From the NCBI GenBank assembly GCA_037974665.1, contig CM075766.1:45993569-46057568 (forward strand): a stretch of 64,000 nucleotides of DNA, written 5' to 3'. The position numbers and the translations under genes are program-made. The notes under the pieces are model-generated. The model saw only the letters and a list, made by a program, of their open reading frames with translations, was not told the origin of the DNA and ran no database searches. The stretch is from Ehretia macrophylla (taxonomy: Eukaryota > Streptophyta > Magnoliopsida > Boraginales > Ehretiaceae). Numbering within the stretch: position 1 is the stretch's first letter; each line of letters begins with the position of its first letter. Positions 35,558 to 47,271 of the stretch are shown piece by piece.

Positions 35558-36969
35558 CATGTTTATTTATTTAACTGCACGACTTGGACATAGGATTGAA
35601 GAAGAGAAGCAACTTTCTTTTTCCTTCGTGTTAATTCGACGTTGGGTGGTGGTGGTGGTGGTGGTGGGGGTGGTGGTGGTTTTGGATCTGGGTTTGGTGG
35701 TGTGTTCGGTGGTAGAGCTGGTGGGCGGGGTGGCGAAGGATGCTGTGATTGATTTGGTGGTGGCGGATCCTTTGGTAAGGGTGGGGGAATTGGGATTTCG
35801 ATCATCTCATATCATTATAACATTCGCTATCATTATATATCATTATATATCATTATAACGATAAGTAATTGGTAAACATTCGCTATAATTATATATCATT
35901 ATAACGATAAGTAATTGGTAAACATTCGCCCAGATCTAGTCACTACAACCCCTTTTGTGAGGAGGCGATAATATGTCCATATAAAGATTTAATAGTTGTG
36001 ATAGGCTCATGTAATTATGACAAAATTGTCACATGGAATTCAATGGTGGTGATAAACTAATGTAATTATGAGAAAATAATTTAGATATACCATTAATATT
36101 GTATCTCTCTTATAATATTATATGATATGAGATAATCCAAATCTGAGAATTGATGGTGGCATTGAAAAAGGTTTAGTACTGGTTGGATAAGAAACGGCGT
36201 TTGTGGTGGTAGAAGGTGGCAGAAAGAGAAGGGAAGAAGGAGGAAAAAATAAATAAAAAGGGGAAGTGAAAATAAAATTTTAAAAAAAAGTTACAGAATG
36301 AGAGTGAAGGAACTCTTTATACGGGTACCGCACGGTACTGAGGGCATTAATGGCTTCTCCCCCGAAGGGCATCCCCTTGAAAAGTTTGAAAAGTCTACAT
36401 TAAGACATCGATTTTCGTTGAGAGTGAAAAAATGGACTCATAGAGCTGTCTCGAATGCCCTAAAAGGCGTAGGGGCATCGGCGAAACCAAATCAAAACTT
36501 TAGACCCCACAAACAACTAACGACGAAGGTAAGAAAATAAGTATTATATATATATATTTTTTTTAATACACGAAAGTATAATTAAATTGAATCCGTCTTA
36601 AAATTATAAATTTTGTAAGAAAATTGTGCGTTTTAAGTATACAGTTTAAGATAGTCAAAGATTAATAATATTAATAATGAGAGGGTATAAATTTAATTTT
36701 TTAAATTTTTACAGGAAATTGTTATTTATATTCTACTCGACCATGAGACATTATATTTTATGAGAACATGACCAAAAAAATTCACAAATATGAAATTACT
36801 TGTCTTCTTCCCTGAAATGCTTGTTAATGTCTTATGAATTATATTTATTAATTATAAAAAATTATGAAATTATTATGATATCATAAAATCTTATGTATTA
36901 CTCAATAGTTAATATGATTTTTTTTTTTGGCTAAGTAATAATTAATGTGAATTTTGATGTTGCCAACTG
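35558..36969. other. Spacer between X exons and PreP pseudogene copy 2
   Basis: Includes an expanded GGT trinucleotide run, which gives a poly-Pro frame on the minus strand, and the direct-repeat cluster at 35811-35930. The 80-codon frame at 36298-36540 is not kept in unit 1 and is not supported as a gene. Confidence 0.5.
35811..35930. repeat. Direct-repeat cluster, expanded, unit 2
   Basis: The same three-phase arrangement of ATCATTATA, CGATAAGTAATTGG and AACATTCGC as in unit 1, against a single copy in unit 3. Confidence 0.85.
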
Positions 36970-37132
36970 TTAATTTGGGTGCGGTGCGGACCACTAAGGC
37001 CTTTGTGGTTGGGATTATGCAAACGTTTCACGCCTTTTGGGTCACATTGGAGCTCTCTTGGCTTTTTACTTTTATTTTTTCCTTTTCTTCTCCATTAATT
37101 TGGGTGCGGTGCGGACCACTACGGCGTTTGTG
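36970..37132. repeat. 38-bp direct repeat at the PreP truncation edge, unit 2
   Basis: Copies at 36970-37007 and 37095-37132. The second carries substitutions (ACGGCGTTTGTG for AAGGCCTTTGTG) that unit 1 lacks. Confidence 0.75.
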
Positions 37133-37134
37133 CT

Positions 37135-40100
37135 TTGGGTTTTCTGGATCATCTGCTATTGGGAGCTCCTGCTTCTCCTTTGAGGAAAATACTGCTCGAA
37201 AGTGGTTTAGGAGATGCTATTGTTGGAGGTGGCGTTGATGATGACCTTCTTCAGCCACAGTTTAGCATCGGATTGAAGGGTGTGATGAAAGATAACTTCC
37301 AGCAAATAGAAGAGTTAATCATGAGTAGGCTAAAAAAGTTAGCAGAGGAAGGTTTCGATTCTGATGCTGTGGAAGCGTCAATGAATACAATTGAGTTCTC
37401 TCTTAGAGAAAACAACACTGGCTCATTTCCGCGGGGTCTGGCCCTAATGCTGCGCTCAATTGTAAGAATTGTTCTACTTTTGTGTTTTTACTTGATTTGT
37501 TCCCTTTTTCTTTTCTACTTCTCTTTCTCTTCTCTATATTTAATTATGCTGTTTCCTGGATTTCTAGGGAAAATGGGTCTATCACATGGATGCCTTTGAA
37601 CCGTTGAGATATCAGGGACCTCTAAAGACCTTGAAAGCCAGAATTGCTGCAGAAGGCTCAAAAGCTGTTTTTGCTCCTTTAATAGAGAAGTTCATCTTAA
37701 ATAACCCTCACTGTGTAACTGTAGAAATGCAGGTTATCATCCTACCACTGCGTTCTTATATTTTGAGTGATATATCTCTTTGACCATAAAGTTGCCAATG
37801 AACTTACTTTAGCAGCCTGACCCGGAGAAGGCTTCACTTGATGAAAAGGCTGAAAGAGAGCTTTTAAATAAAGTTAAAGCTAGCATGACTCAGGAGGATC
37901 TTGCTGAGCTGGCACGTGCTACACATGAACTGCAGTTGAAGCAAGAAACTCCTGACCCTCCAGAAGCTTTAAGGAGTATACCAAGCTTAACTCTCCAAGA
38001 TATTCCCAAAAAACCTGTATATGTTTCTACTGAGGTAAGTATTATTTTCTTCTTGAATTCTTTTATTGCTCTATGTTTCTCTTCTGAATCAAACTATACC
38101 GAGCTTCTAGTTGTAGGTTGGGAATATCAACGGAGTAAAAGTCTTGCAGCGTGATCTTTTCACAAATGATGTTCTTTATACTGAAGTTGTGTTTAATATG
38201 AAGCCTTTGAAGCAAGAGTTACTACCTTTGGTGCCACTTTTTTGGTGCGTTGCCAACTTTATGTCTAGCTATTACTGGTCTGAAATTTCAGCTACTGGTA
38301 CTTCTCTCCCTGCTACACCTGTCAGCTTGAGCCCTGCCCTCCTCCCGCCAGTAACTAGTAATGTGATCTAGACCATTATCATCTAACTTGGCTGACATTG
38401 TGATTGTCCCTCATAACTTTTATCATTGGCAGACCATACCCTTTATCATGTTATGTGGGACAGCGCTTGTTTTGTTTCGGTTTATCTTTGTTTATAGACC
38501 TTATAATGGCTTTTTTTTTTTTTTTCTTTTTCTTCTGGAAAGCACTTTGCTCTTTGCTTGTGAAGAACCCTCCTTTGAAACATATTTTGTTCGTATAGCC
38601 CATTACAGATGTACTAATTTTGTAAATACTGTCTCCTTACTGGTCATTCATCTTGAACATCTATGTCTAGCCCATTCATTAGCATTGATATTCAGGCCCT
38701 ATGCCTAAGGTGTGGGTCTGTCATGCCTAGCTAGTTCTCCTTCTGGATAAGGAACCAAGTTGTCGAATTTTGTACCCTTGGGAAATTCTAGACCTTCAAT
38801 TTCCAATGTGTTTCCAGGTCCAAAGTATGCGATGCTCACTGCTGGGGAACACAATTGTGAGGAAAAAGGAGGAGTGACAATCCTACTTTCAGTCTTTACT
38901 TCATTGTGTTTAATTAAGTAACTATTTCAAGGAATTTCCTTCGATAATTTTCTTTGATAGCACTCTTGTAAACGAGAGGTGGCTCTTGTTTCTTGGTAAA
39001 ATTGTGTAGAGGGCATGAGTTATATTAGTCCCTACTGAATTCTCGAACTTCGATGCCCCAAGCTTCCTCATAAGGAAAAAAGCGAAATCGCTTCTCTCTC
39101 AATCTTTGCTTCCCCTTTATTCTAGTAACAAACTTAGGGAGAATTTCAGTTCCCATTGTCATTGATTACTTCTGTCATTTTCCTCCCAAAAGATAAGAAA
39201 CAGAAAGAGATGAGGTCCTCGACATCACCTTGTCCCCTTCTCCTTGTTTTTACTGATGCAATCACATTGATACCTTTGAATAGGCACTGTTATTGGTCGT
39301 GTTTGCTTTCTTTTTCTTCAATCTGTTAATGTTTCCTTTGCCCATTTCTCAGTTGTTTCCATTGCCAATTTTTCTATGCGGTGTCAATACCTGATTGTCT
39401 TCTTCACTTAGTGCTTCCTAGTTCCTGGGGTGTTGAAAGAGGTTCAGTGAGATGCAGTCCTCTTAAAAGTAGCAAATATAAGAGGACATAGTATAAATAT
39501 TGAAGGGTATTGGGGTGTCAAAAGAAAAAGGAATGTTTATTATTTCACTTGAAAGACAACTTAAAAAATACTGGCCAAAAGACAAAAAGATCATTTCTAA
39601 TCCTGCATGTTTTTGGCTCAACAGTCAGTCACTGCTTGAAATGGGCACAAAGGACATGGATTTTGTACAACTGAACCAGTTGATTGGAAGGAAAACTGGT
39701 GGAATTTCAATATATCCGTTCATATCGTCTAGACGTGGCGAGAAGAGTCCATCTAGCCATATAGTTGTTCGAGGCAAAGCTATGTCTTCACGGACCGAAG
39801 ATTTATTTAACCTGGTAAAGTACTGTATTCTGCTTAGCAACTGGCTAGTAATTAATATGGTTCTTCAAGTTACATGTGGCATTTAGTAGTTTTAACTGAA
39901 AATTGGTGTTTTCAGAGAGATTTTTTTTGGGGTAAATTTCACACTTAGCCTCTATTGTTTAAATATTTTTTCAATATAGTCCTTAATGTTTTAAAAGACT
40001 CATAGAGGTCCCTAATGTTTACAAAAGTTATTCAAAATGGTCCCTATTGTTCAAACTTAGCCAATTTGGTCCTTATTATTTTTCAAAAAATTCAATTTAG

Positions 40101-43100
40101 TCCCTATTGTTTCTTAAAAAAATTCAATTCAATCCATGCATGTTATCTCTATTTGGGGACTAAATGAATTTTTATGGGAAACAATAGGGACTAAATTGAC
40201 TAGTTTTAAACAATAGGGACCATTTTGAATCACTTTGTAAACATTAGAGACTTCTATGAATCTTTTAAAACATTAAGGATCAACTTGAAAAAAATAGCAA
40301 ACAATGGGGACTAAGTGTGAAATTTACCCTTTTTTTTATTTCTTTTTCCATTTTTAAGTTCAGGGATTTCTTAGTTATACTCTATTACATTTTTTTTTTA
40401 AAATTTTATTTTATGCAAGTAACACATTTCATTCCACTTCAAATACAATTACAAAAGGGGTGAAATCAGCTCGTACTGATACACCATTCTGTACACAGAA
40501 TACTATTTTTAAGACTGTTACTATATTTACGTTGAGTACAAATTTTCACTCTAACATCCAAAAACTCTATTACATTTTTAAGAACCAAAGCTTTTTTGCT
40601 TCAGCTGTAAATTGACATAGCAGTTCTCAACTTCCATGCTTAGCTATTAACAATTGTAGCATGTGTTTAGTTCTTTTCTTAGCCTACAAATGCCTATGGA
40701 TATATTGGAGTACAGAGTTGGGCTTTCATGTGATCTCCAGCGGGCTCTCATGTATAAATAAAACCCTGAGTGTTGATAGACTTTTCAAACAATCAAACAG
40801 AACCAGGTATCAAACACTGGGAATTATCTCATCATAATTATTGGGCTACTTGCACCAGTTATTAACTTGAAGGTATATTGTGCTTAAGCCCCAGTAGGAG
40901 CAGTATTTCTGGATAGGGAGATTTACTATATGCCCTTCCTCTACTTTACCTGTCCTTATCTTTCTATTAAGTTATTCATGCTTCTTAGCATTAGAATGGT
41001 GTTATGCATTTTCTTTGGAAGTTCTGGATGAGGACCTTGTACGTAGTTGTTTCATCAATTGAGAGTTTTAAATTCGCCTTGTCAAGATTCTGACATGAAT
41101 TTCGCCAATATGGTTGTTGTGTGTTTGAGCTATTCCCTGATATTCTTATTGGAAGATTGATATGCTGTGTATCTCCGTAACAGTCTTTGGCAAAGGATTA
41201 ACTGAACTGGCAAAACTTGCTCGATTGTAGGCAAATTGCATTCTTCAGGATGTCCAGCTTACAGATAAACAACGTTTCAAGCAGTTTGTTTCTCAAAGCA
41301 GAGCTGGAATGGAGGTATCTATTGAAATTTCAAGTGAACAAATCGTAAGAAGAATACTTTAGATTTCTCTAGTATATTAATTCATAATATCTTCAATTTC
41401 AGAACCGATTAAGAGGCAGTGGTCATGGCATTGCAGCAGCCAGGATGGATGCCAAGCTCAATGTTGCAGGATGGATCTCTGAACAGATGGGAGGTGTCAA
41501 GTTAGGCTATTTCTTTTGTTGACATAGGTTGATTTGCAAGATGGTAAAAATGACTTTACGTATACAGTCAACGTTTAGTACGCTGTTGCTGTTCAGCAGC
41601 CCAAGACATTGGTCTGTAGTATGGAGATATGTCTGATTAATTAGCTCAAACTAAATTGTATCTTCCATTGTATTTTTATCAAATCGTTGAAGTTAACTCT
41701 TCCAACATAATTGTAAAACATATCACGTTCTACATTAATATTTTGTTGTTTTAACTTCCATATTGGGGGGGTTGTCATATTGACACTTATTGGGAGCTGT
41801 AAATTTCATCACACTTCCTTCCATAATTTTCTCATCTTGCCTACTTACTAATAGTTGAGTTGCTAATTTGAAATGACCCTTTCTGTACCTCAACCTAGTA
41901 GGAAAAGAAAAGATAAAAAGATGAAAAAGCAAAAGAAGTTTTTAAGTTTTGGTTGGAAGTAACATAGTTTCTTTTTGGCGTTCTTGCAGTTACCTTGAAT
42001 TTCAACGAGATCTTGAGGAGAAAATAGACAAAGACTGGCCTCAAATTTCATCATCTTTGGAGGAGATCCGCAAATCTCTAATTTCAAAAAATGACTGCCT
42101 AGTAAATCTGACTGCTGATGGGAAAAATATTATTCATGCGGAGAAACATGTTAGCAGATTCCTTGATTTGCTCCCTAGCTGAACCAGCTGCTTGGGATAC
42201 ACTGCTTCCTAAGACAAATGAAGCTCTTGTGGTACCTACTCAGGTTAGCTTGTTAATCTCCTGTTAAATTTGCTTCTGCATTTCAATTGTTCATTCTCAC
42301 TATGGAACTTTGCTAATATTTATTTGCTGTTATCTACCCCAGGAAATTAAGCAGCTAATGTTTATGAAGGTGGTTATAAGCTTCATGGCAGTGCATATGT
42401 TATTTCAAAACATATAGGCAATACATGGTTGTGGGATCGGGTAAGAGTTGGTGGTGGAGCTTACGGAGGGTTTTGTTAGTTTGATACGCATTCAGGTACA
42501 GTTTTTCTCCATATTTTGTTGGTGCATACTGTTGGTTGCTTAGCTCAATCTTCCTTGACGTTGTAAGCTTCTGTTCAGGAGTGTTCTCATTTCTCTGTAT
42601 CGGGACCCCAATTTGTTGAAGACGCTTGATATATATGATGGAACATGTGACTTCCTTAGAGAACTTGAAATGGATGATGATACTCTTACAAAGGCAATAT
42701 TTGGGACGATTGGAGATTTGGATGGCTACCAACTGCCTGATGCAAAAGGTTATAGTAGGTAAGTTAAAATGCATGCCTATGTTGTGGAGTCATTCTTCAT
42801 TGCTGTGAGAGCTCATCCATGAATAATTGTAGATTGGTTCACATTGTAGTCAAGTGAGTTAGTTAATTGTTGCTGAGAGGAACAAGTGGAAGAATAAGGT
42901 GGATTCATTCTGTTGGGAGGGGGTGGAAGATTATTTTATCCAATGATGCGCGGAAATACAATTACGCAAACAGTTCTATTTCCCACTCCCGTTCTAGCCT
43001 TCTAGGAGCTCCTTTTTCTTCCTAGAGTTACATAGATGCCTTAATGAAGAGCAGAAGTGCGTTAGGTTTTGTGTGCCAAATTTTTCAGCGTGGTATATTG

Positions 43101-43975
43101 TAACTCGGATTAGCTTTGTATAGAGGAGCTCTTGGTAAACAGCTTCAGTATTAGGAGTATACTGCAAGGATGAACCTTGCCAAGCCTGGGAGTGAGGTTT
43201 TCGGTTTCTCAACATTACTAGTTAACCTCTTTGCCTCTGAATCATCTAAATAGTTTGACCAATAGTTCATACAACTTGGCGATTTATTTAATAGTATTCT
43301 TTTATACTTAATGTTCAGTTTTAGTCCTTGACATTTGTTCTACTTGCCCTTTTAACAGTGCTAATTCTAGCATGATATACTTGATACGCCTCAATTAATG
43401 ATCTCTATTGTTAATTTCAGTTTGGTGCAATACTTACTTGGAGTAACTGATGAGGAAAGGGAAAGGAGACGTGAAGAGATACTATCAACGAGGTAAAATA
43501 TTGATCTCTTATTGATGTGAAATCTAACAAAGTCCTAAATTATCTGTGCCTAGTCCTTCATTTCACTCGTGTCATCTCATCTATCTTGCATGTAGCTTAA
43601 TATTTGACTATCTTAAATTGCTTGAGACTTCGTCATATAGGCTATTATTACGATAAAACTGCTAGAAGAATCAAAATTTGGTCCTTATTTTGGACGCTTG
43701 CATCTGCTGGGTTCTATTGTCTTTGCACATATGTCAGATGTATGGTGTTCTTTTCTGCAATAATGCAATCTGTTCGAGTCGGTTTATTTAGTTGATCCAA
43801 TCTTTGATCTAACTCTTATGTTTTACACTGAAGATTGAAAGTCTTCAAGGAATTTGCGGATGTAGTCAAAGCGGTTAAAGACGGAGGAGTTGTGGTTGCT
43901 GTGGCATCTCCAGATGACTCTGTTGCCGCCAACAAGGAGCGCTCCAACTTTTTTGAAGTCAAAAAAGCACTGTAA
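37135..43975 (+). pseudogene. PREP: Presequence protease (PreP, M16C) 3' half, copy 2, decayed
   Basis: Same truncation point and 12-exon layout as copy 1: 37135-37461, 37568-37732, 37816-38034, 38117-38244, 39625-39814, 41231-41314, 41403-41500, 41990-42243, 42343-42495, 42579-42758, 43421-43492 and 43834-43975. The CAG codon at 39626-39628 is intact here where copy 1 has TAG. The frameshift giving TGA at 42180-42182 is shared with copy 1 and so is older than the duplication. Private lesions are TAG at 42477-42479 (Glu in copy 1, in GGFC-E-FD) and a 1-bp deletion near 42597 that leads to TGA at 42617-42619. The catalytic N-terminal half is absent. Not functional as a protease. Confidence 0.92.
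39930..40329. mobile_element. Inverted-repeat MITE in a PreP intron, unit 2
   Basis: A 400-bp duplicate of the unit 1 element at the same intron position, with terminal GGGTAAATTTCACACTTAG and its reverse complement. Several substitutions separate the two. Confidence 0.85.
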
Positions 43976-45067
43976 GACCTCTTATCTTTCTGTTAGTACT
44001 TCATGCTAGGCTCTATATTGTAATGCTCAAAGAGTTATGTTTTTATAATTTTTCTCTTTCCTCGTCCCCAAGCAACACGAAACAGAGGCAGGATATATGC
44101 TAAAGCATCGGCATTCAACCTCGGATCTCTCAAGAGTTATGAGAAACAATTCTCCGAGTTAGATTTCTCTGAGCACCACTACCTGTCTAGTATGTCGGCT
44201 CCACAAAACCACACCAAATTAAGCCTTATCTTATTAGGTTACATTAATTATGTGGATCTGACAACACTCTTTATTCTTGTCGAGTCTATAGGCTTAGGGT
44301 AGTTTGGAATATGATTCAGATGTTAGTCTTTTCTGGTAAATTTTTAACTTGTGAGAATAGGGAAGCAAAGCATATTTCAGTGCTGTTGCTATATTATTTA
44401 AATGTATCTTATTTGATTTTTATAGAAATAAAAAAATTTGATTTAAGGGAGGTTTAAGTTATTTTAAATCACTTGGTATGTTACACACAAGACTTGATCT
44501 CAAGATCTCTCGCATTTATGGATATAAAAATTTAATTGGCTCTTGGTGCATCTGTAAATTTAGTGCGTCGCATACATGGAGTCCTTTTGATTTATTTTCC
44601 TCCTAATTCCGACAATCTGCGCAGCAGAACACAATAAATGGAAATTTCTTGTACGGCAATCTGCTGCCATGTCATATGTATATAATTTAGTGTCATCTGC
44701 GACTTCAATGCAGAGATTATTTCCATGTATCCCACGGATATATGCGGGATATTTTTTTATTGGTGAGTTATTTCTTTGGGGACTATAATTACTGGGGTTA
44801 TAGCACTGGCGTTAAAAATTTTATTTAATTTTTTAAAGTATAAATATTTATGTATTTGAATTTAAACTTGTACATATCTCATCAATTATTCAATCATATC
44901 ATTTAGTATGATTTTCATATCAGTTATGATTCTTTGTGATATCCTACCATATTTAGTATGATTTTCATATTCTTTGTATCTCTTTACATGTACTATAAAA
45001 GTAGGTTTACATATTGTGCAATGTACATCACTTTAATAAACATTTTTTAACAACGCCGATAAGAGAA
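43976..45067. other. PreP copy 2 3' flank and junction to KRP piece C
   Basis: Counterpart of 26873-27964, ending in the same promoter-like or LTR-like segment (TATAAAA at 44994-45000) and the same entry point into KRP exon 3. Confidence 0.55.
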
Positions 45068-45483
45068 ATGGAATCGTCAACGGCCACAGACAAGAAGACC
45101 TCGATGGCGGCGAAACCTTCAGCGGCGAAAATGCCATCAGCTGAGGAGATCAAGGAGATCGAAGAGTTTTTCTCAGAAGCTGAAAAGCTCCAGCAAAAGC
45201 GATTCGCAGAAAAGTAAGCAGTGATTATCACGTGTTCAAATTGCTTCCTATTCACTATCTAGTAGTAGTGGTGCGCACGATAACAATCATTGCACCGCAA
45301 GCTCAGTTTAGAGCATAAAAATTTGGAAAATCTTTTTTTTTTTTTTTTCTTTTCGTGATAAATAAACGAGTGAAATAATCTGATGATTTGTTGTTTGGTG
45401 GTTGTACGTACAGGTACAACTACGATATAGTGAAGGACGAGCCATTGGAAGGCCGGTACCAGTGGGTTTTATTGAAGCCTTGA
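45068..45483 (+). CDS. KRP copy C: CDK-inhibitory domain only (71 aa)
   Basis: Exons 45068-45213 and 45414-45483 give 71 codons plus stop. The start MESSTATDKKTS and the C-terminal inhibitory domain match copies A and B. A private 9-bp in-frame insertion turns EEIEEFF into EEIKEIEEFF. The last residues read GRYQWVLLKP, closer to copy A than to copy B. The intron and both splice borders are intact. As with copy B, the N-terminal half and nuclear signal are gone. Open frames maintained through in-frame indels in both copies argue mildly for selection, but short frames can survive by chance in young duplicates. Confidence 0.6.
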
Positions 45484-46399
45484 CGGGAAGCCTCGTTTAT
45501 AAGAATTATCGGATTTAATAATCCATCTATTAATGCTTTATTTTTCGTTGCATGTTGCGTTTTGCATATGAACTATGGAAAAAAAAAAGAAAAAAAAAGA
45601 AGGCTATATTACACGCAGAAAGGCTTCTTTTCTAAAGTTACACGCAGAAGCCTCGGGCACTTCTTTTACAAATTTTGGCATTTATTCACAAAATGATATA
45701 AATCATAATGATAAGATCACTTTCCTTTTCTCTTTTTTGGGTCCAAGGTACACCTCATCATTTTTGTACACTTTTTTTTTTTTTTGGCGATTGTATTCAA
45801 GAGTTGCGAGTTTATTAAGAAACTAAATGTGATAATCTTGCCACAACACTAGAGAAATGTATAAGCTAATTAATTAAGATTTTAATGATATGACGTGATG
45901 GAAAATTAGTCAATAATGAATACTCCTTATCATGTGAAATAATTTTTTTTGCATTAACACATATTTGATATGTTCACAAGGTTTAAATGGAGTATTAATA
46001 TGTAGTGACTTGATATACTTAAAAGTTTTAAATATAAATTTATAATTTTTTATCACAAAAATTATCTAATTCTTTACTGATGTAAAACTTGTGTTGAGTT
46101 GTATTATTATATTACAAAATTTAATTAAAAGATATTTTTATATTTAAAATAAGTTATTTGTTATAAAATAAAATTAAAAAAATAAAAAGATATTTTGAGT
46201 ACTTGTAAAACAATGTGAACAGTATTTAAATCCCTGCAATAATAAGAACTAATTCGACCCAACAATGAGAACGACTATCGTTGAAATTCTCGGTGCAGGA
46301 TAAGAAATAAATCCTAAAATGCACGTGGAGCGTACGCATCTGAGCTGGCAGATATGCGATCCCGCACCAAGAGACAGCTCGTTGCACACACCATTCCTT
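45484..46399. other. KRP-C 3' flank and start of unit 3
   Basis: KRP 3' flank, then the unit 3 start at 45756 and the distal upstream region of DUF829 copy 3, which matches units 1 and 2 up to about 46400 apart from small deletions. No gene is seen. Confidence 0.5.
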
Positions 46400-46488
46400 C
46401 TATTATTCTTTGTATATTTCCTCCACCTGTTTACATTTCAAAGCACACACACATCGCAACACCCAAGACCAAACTCGAAGCTCACACG

Positions 46489-46529
<41 letters not shown>

Positions 46530-46893
46530 ATGGAAGGTACGAAGTTGGACAAATGGGGTTATGAAGTCAAGACTTGTTCTGACGCCTGCATCTCTGCTAT
46601 CAACGCTTACTATCACCAGGTTCTTCATAAATTCCCGAACTTAGCTAGACTTGGAGTAATTCTCGTCTCGTAATCTTACGTATATGTAATTTTTATTTTT
46701 TTTTACTATTCTATAGGAAAAGAATTTATATTCTTTGTCTAGCCTAAAGAACACTTCATGGGATATATTGTTTCGAGCAATGTTATATGTTGCGCTCGTA
46801 TATCTTTATAGTAATAAAATCATACCATTTGCTTTTTTCAAACAAATGGTACCATTTATATGTGACACTGGCAATTCTATTTACATGTGAATA
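46400..46893. other. Foreign insert replacing the DUF829 copy 3 proximal promoter
   Basis: Up to GACAGCTCGTTGCACACACC the sequence follows units 1 and 2. It then departs for about 490 bases and rejoins at TTTTAATTTTCCCTAATTTC. About 70-80 bases of the original leader region, present in units 1 and 2, are gone. The insert carries a (CA)n microsatellite and the 5' end of a TTC38-like gene. I see no terminal inverted repeats or clear target duplication, so end-joining with filler DNA is as likely as a transposon. Confidence 0.75.
46530..46673 (+). pseudogene. 5' fragment of a TTC38-like (tetratricopeptide repeat protein 38) gene
   Basis: After a (CA)n leader an ATG opens MEGTKLDKWGYEVKTCSDAC and continues ISAINAYYHQ. 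This closely resembles the N terminus of plant TTC38-type proteins (At1g27150-like), which begin with a similar KWGY-VKTSSD-CISAIN-YYHQ string. After YYHQ the resemblance stops at a GT, a possible donor of the first intron, and the frame closes at 46671-46673. Only promoter, first exon and some intron appear to have been captured. Identification is from memory of the family. Confidence 0.55.
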
Positions 46894-46960
46894 GTATTTT
46901 AATTTTCCCTAATTTCAGCTCTTAATTTAAGCTACGGTTAGGGTTTTTGAACCATTTGAT

Positions 46961-47214
46961 ATGTTGATAAGTAGTTGTAGTAGTAGTAGTGGTTTCGTAG
47001 CAGCAGCTGGTGGGGGAGGAAGACATTACTGGGCACGAAACGATGAAATCACCAAAGCAGAAGTGAAGGGCATAGTTGTAATATTCGCTTGGGTCTCAAT
47101 TACAGAAAGCCAGTTGACCAATTACGTTAATCTCTATGCATCTCTCGGTTGGGACTCTCTTGTCTGTTTCGCCGATTTTCTCGATCCGTAAGCTCACTAC
47201 ACTCCATTATATAA

Positions 47215-47271
<57 letters not shown>

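Larger units (their letters stand above)
28650..45755. repeat. Tandem segmental duplication, unit 2
   Basis: A period of 17,106 bases from CATCATTTTTGTACAC at 28650 to 45756. The contents are in the same order as unit 1: DUF829 copy 2, X exons with hAT insertion, PreP pseudogene copy 2 and KRP piece C. Differences from unit 1 are scattered substitutions, microsatellite changes (for example a longer GGT run at about 35645-35690) and a few small indels. Confidence 0.93.

Noticed and set aside
35563-35805. Proline-rich minus-strand frame (extensin-like look)
   Set aside because: Caused by a GGT trinucleotide expansion; the frame changes length between units in step with the repeat.
36298-36540. 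80-codon frame upstream of PreP copy 2
   Set aside because: The equivalent unit 1 DNA does not keep the frame.
46410-46529. Upstream extension of the TTC38-like frame with a His/Thr repeat
   Set aside because: The repeat is translated (CA)n; the family-like sequence starts at MEGTKLDKWG.
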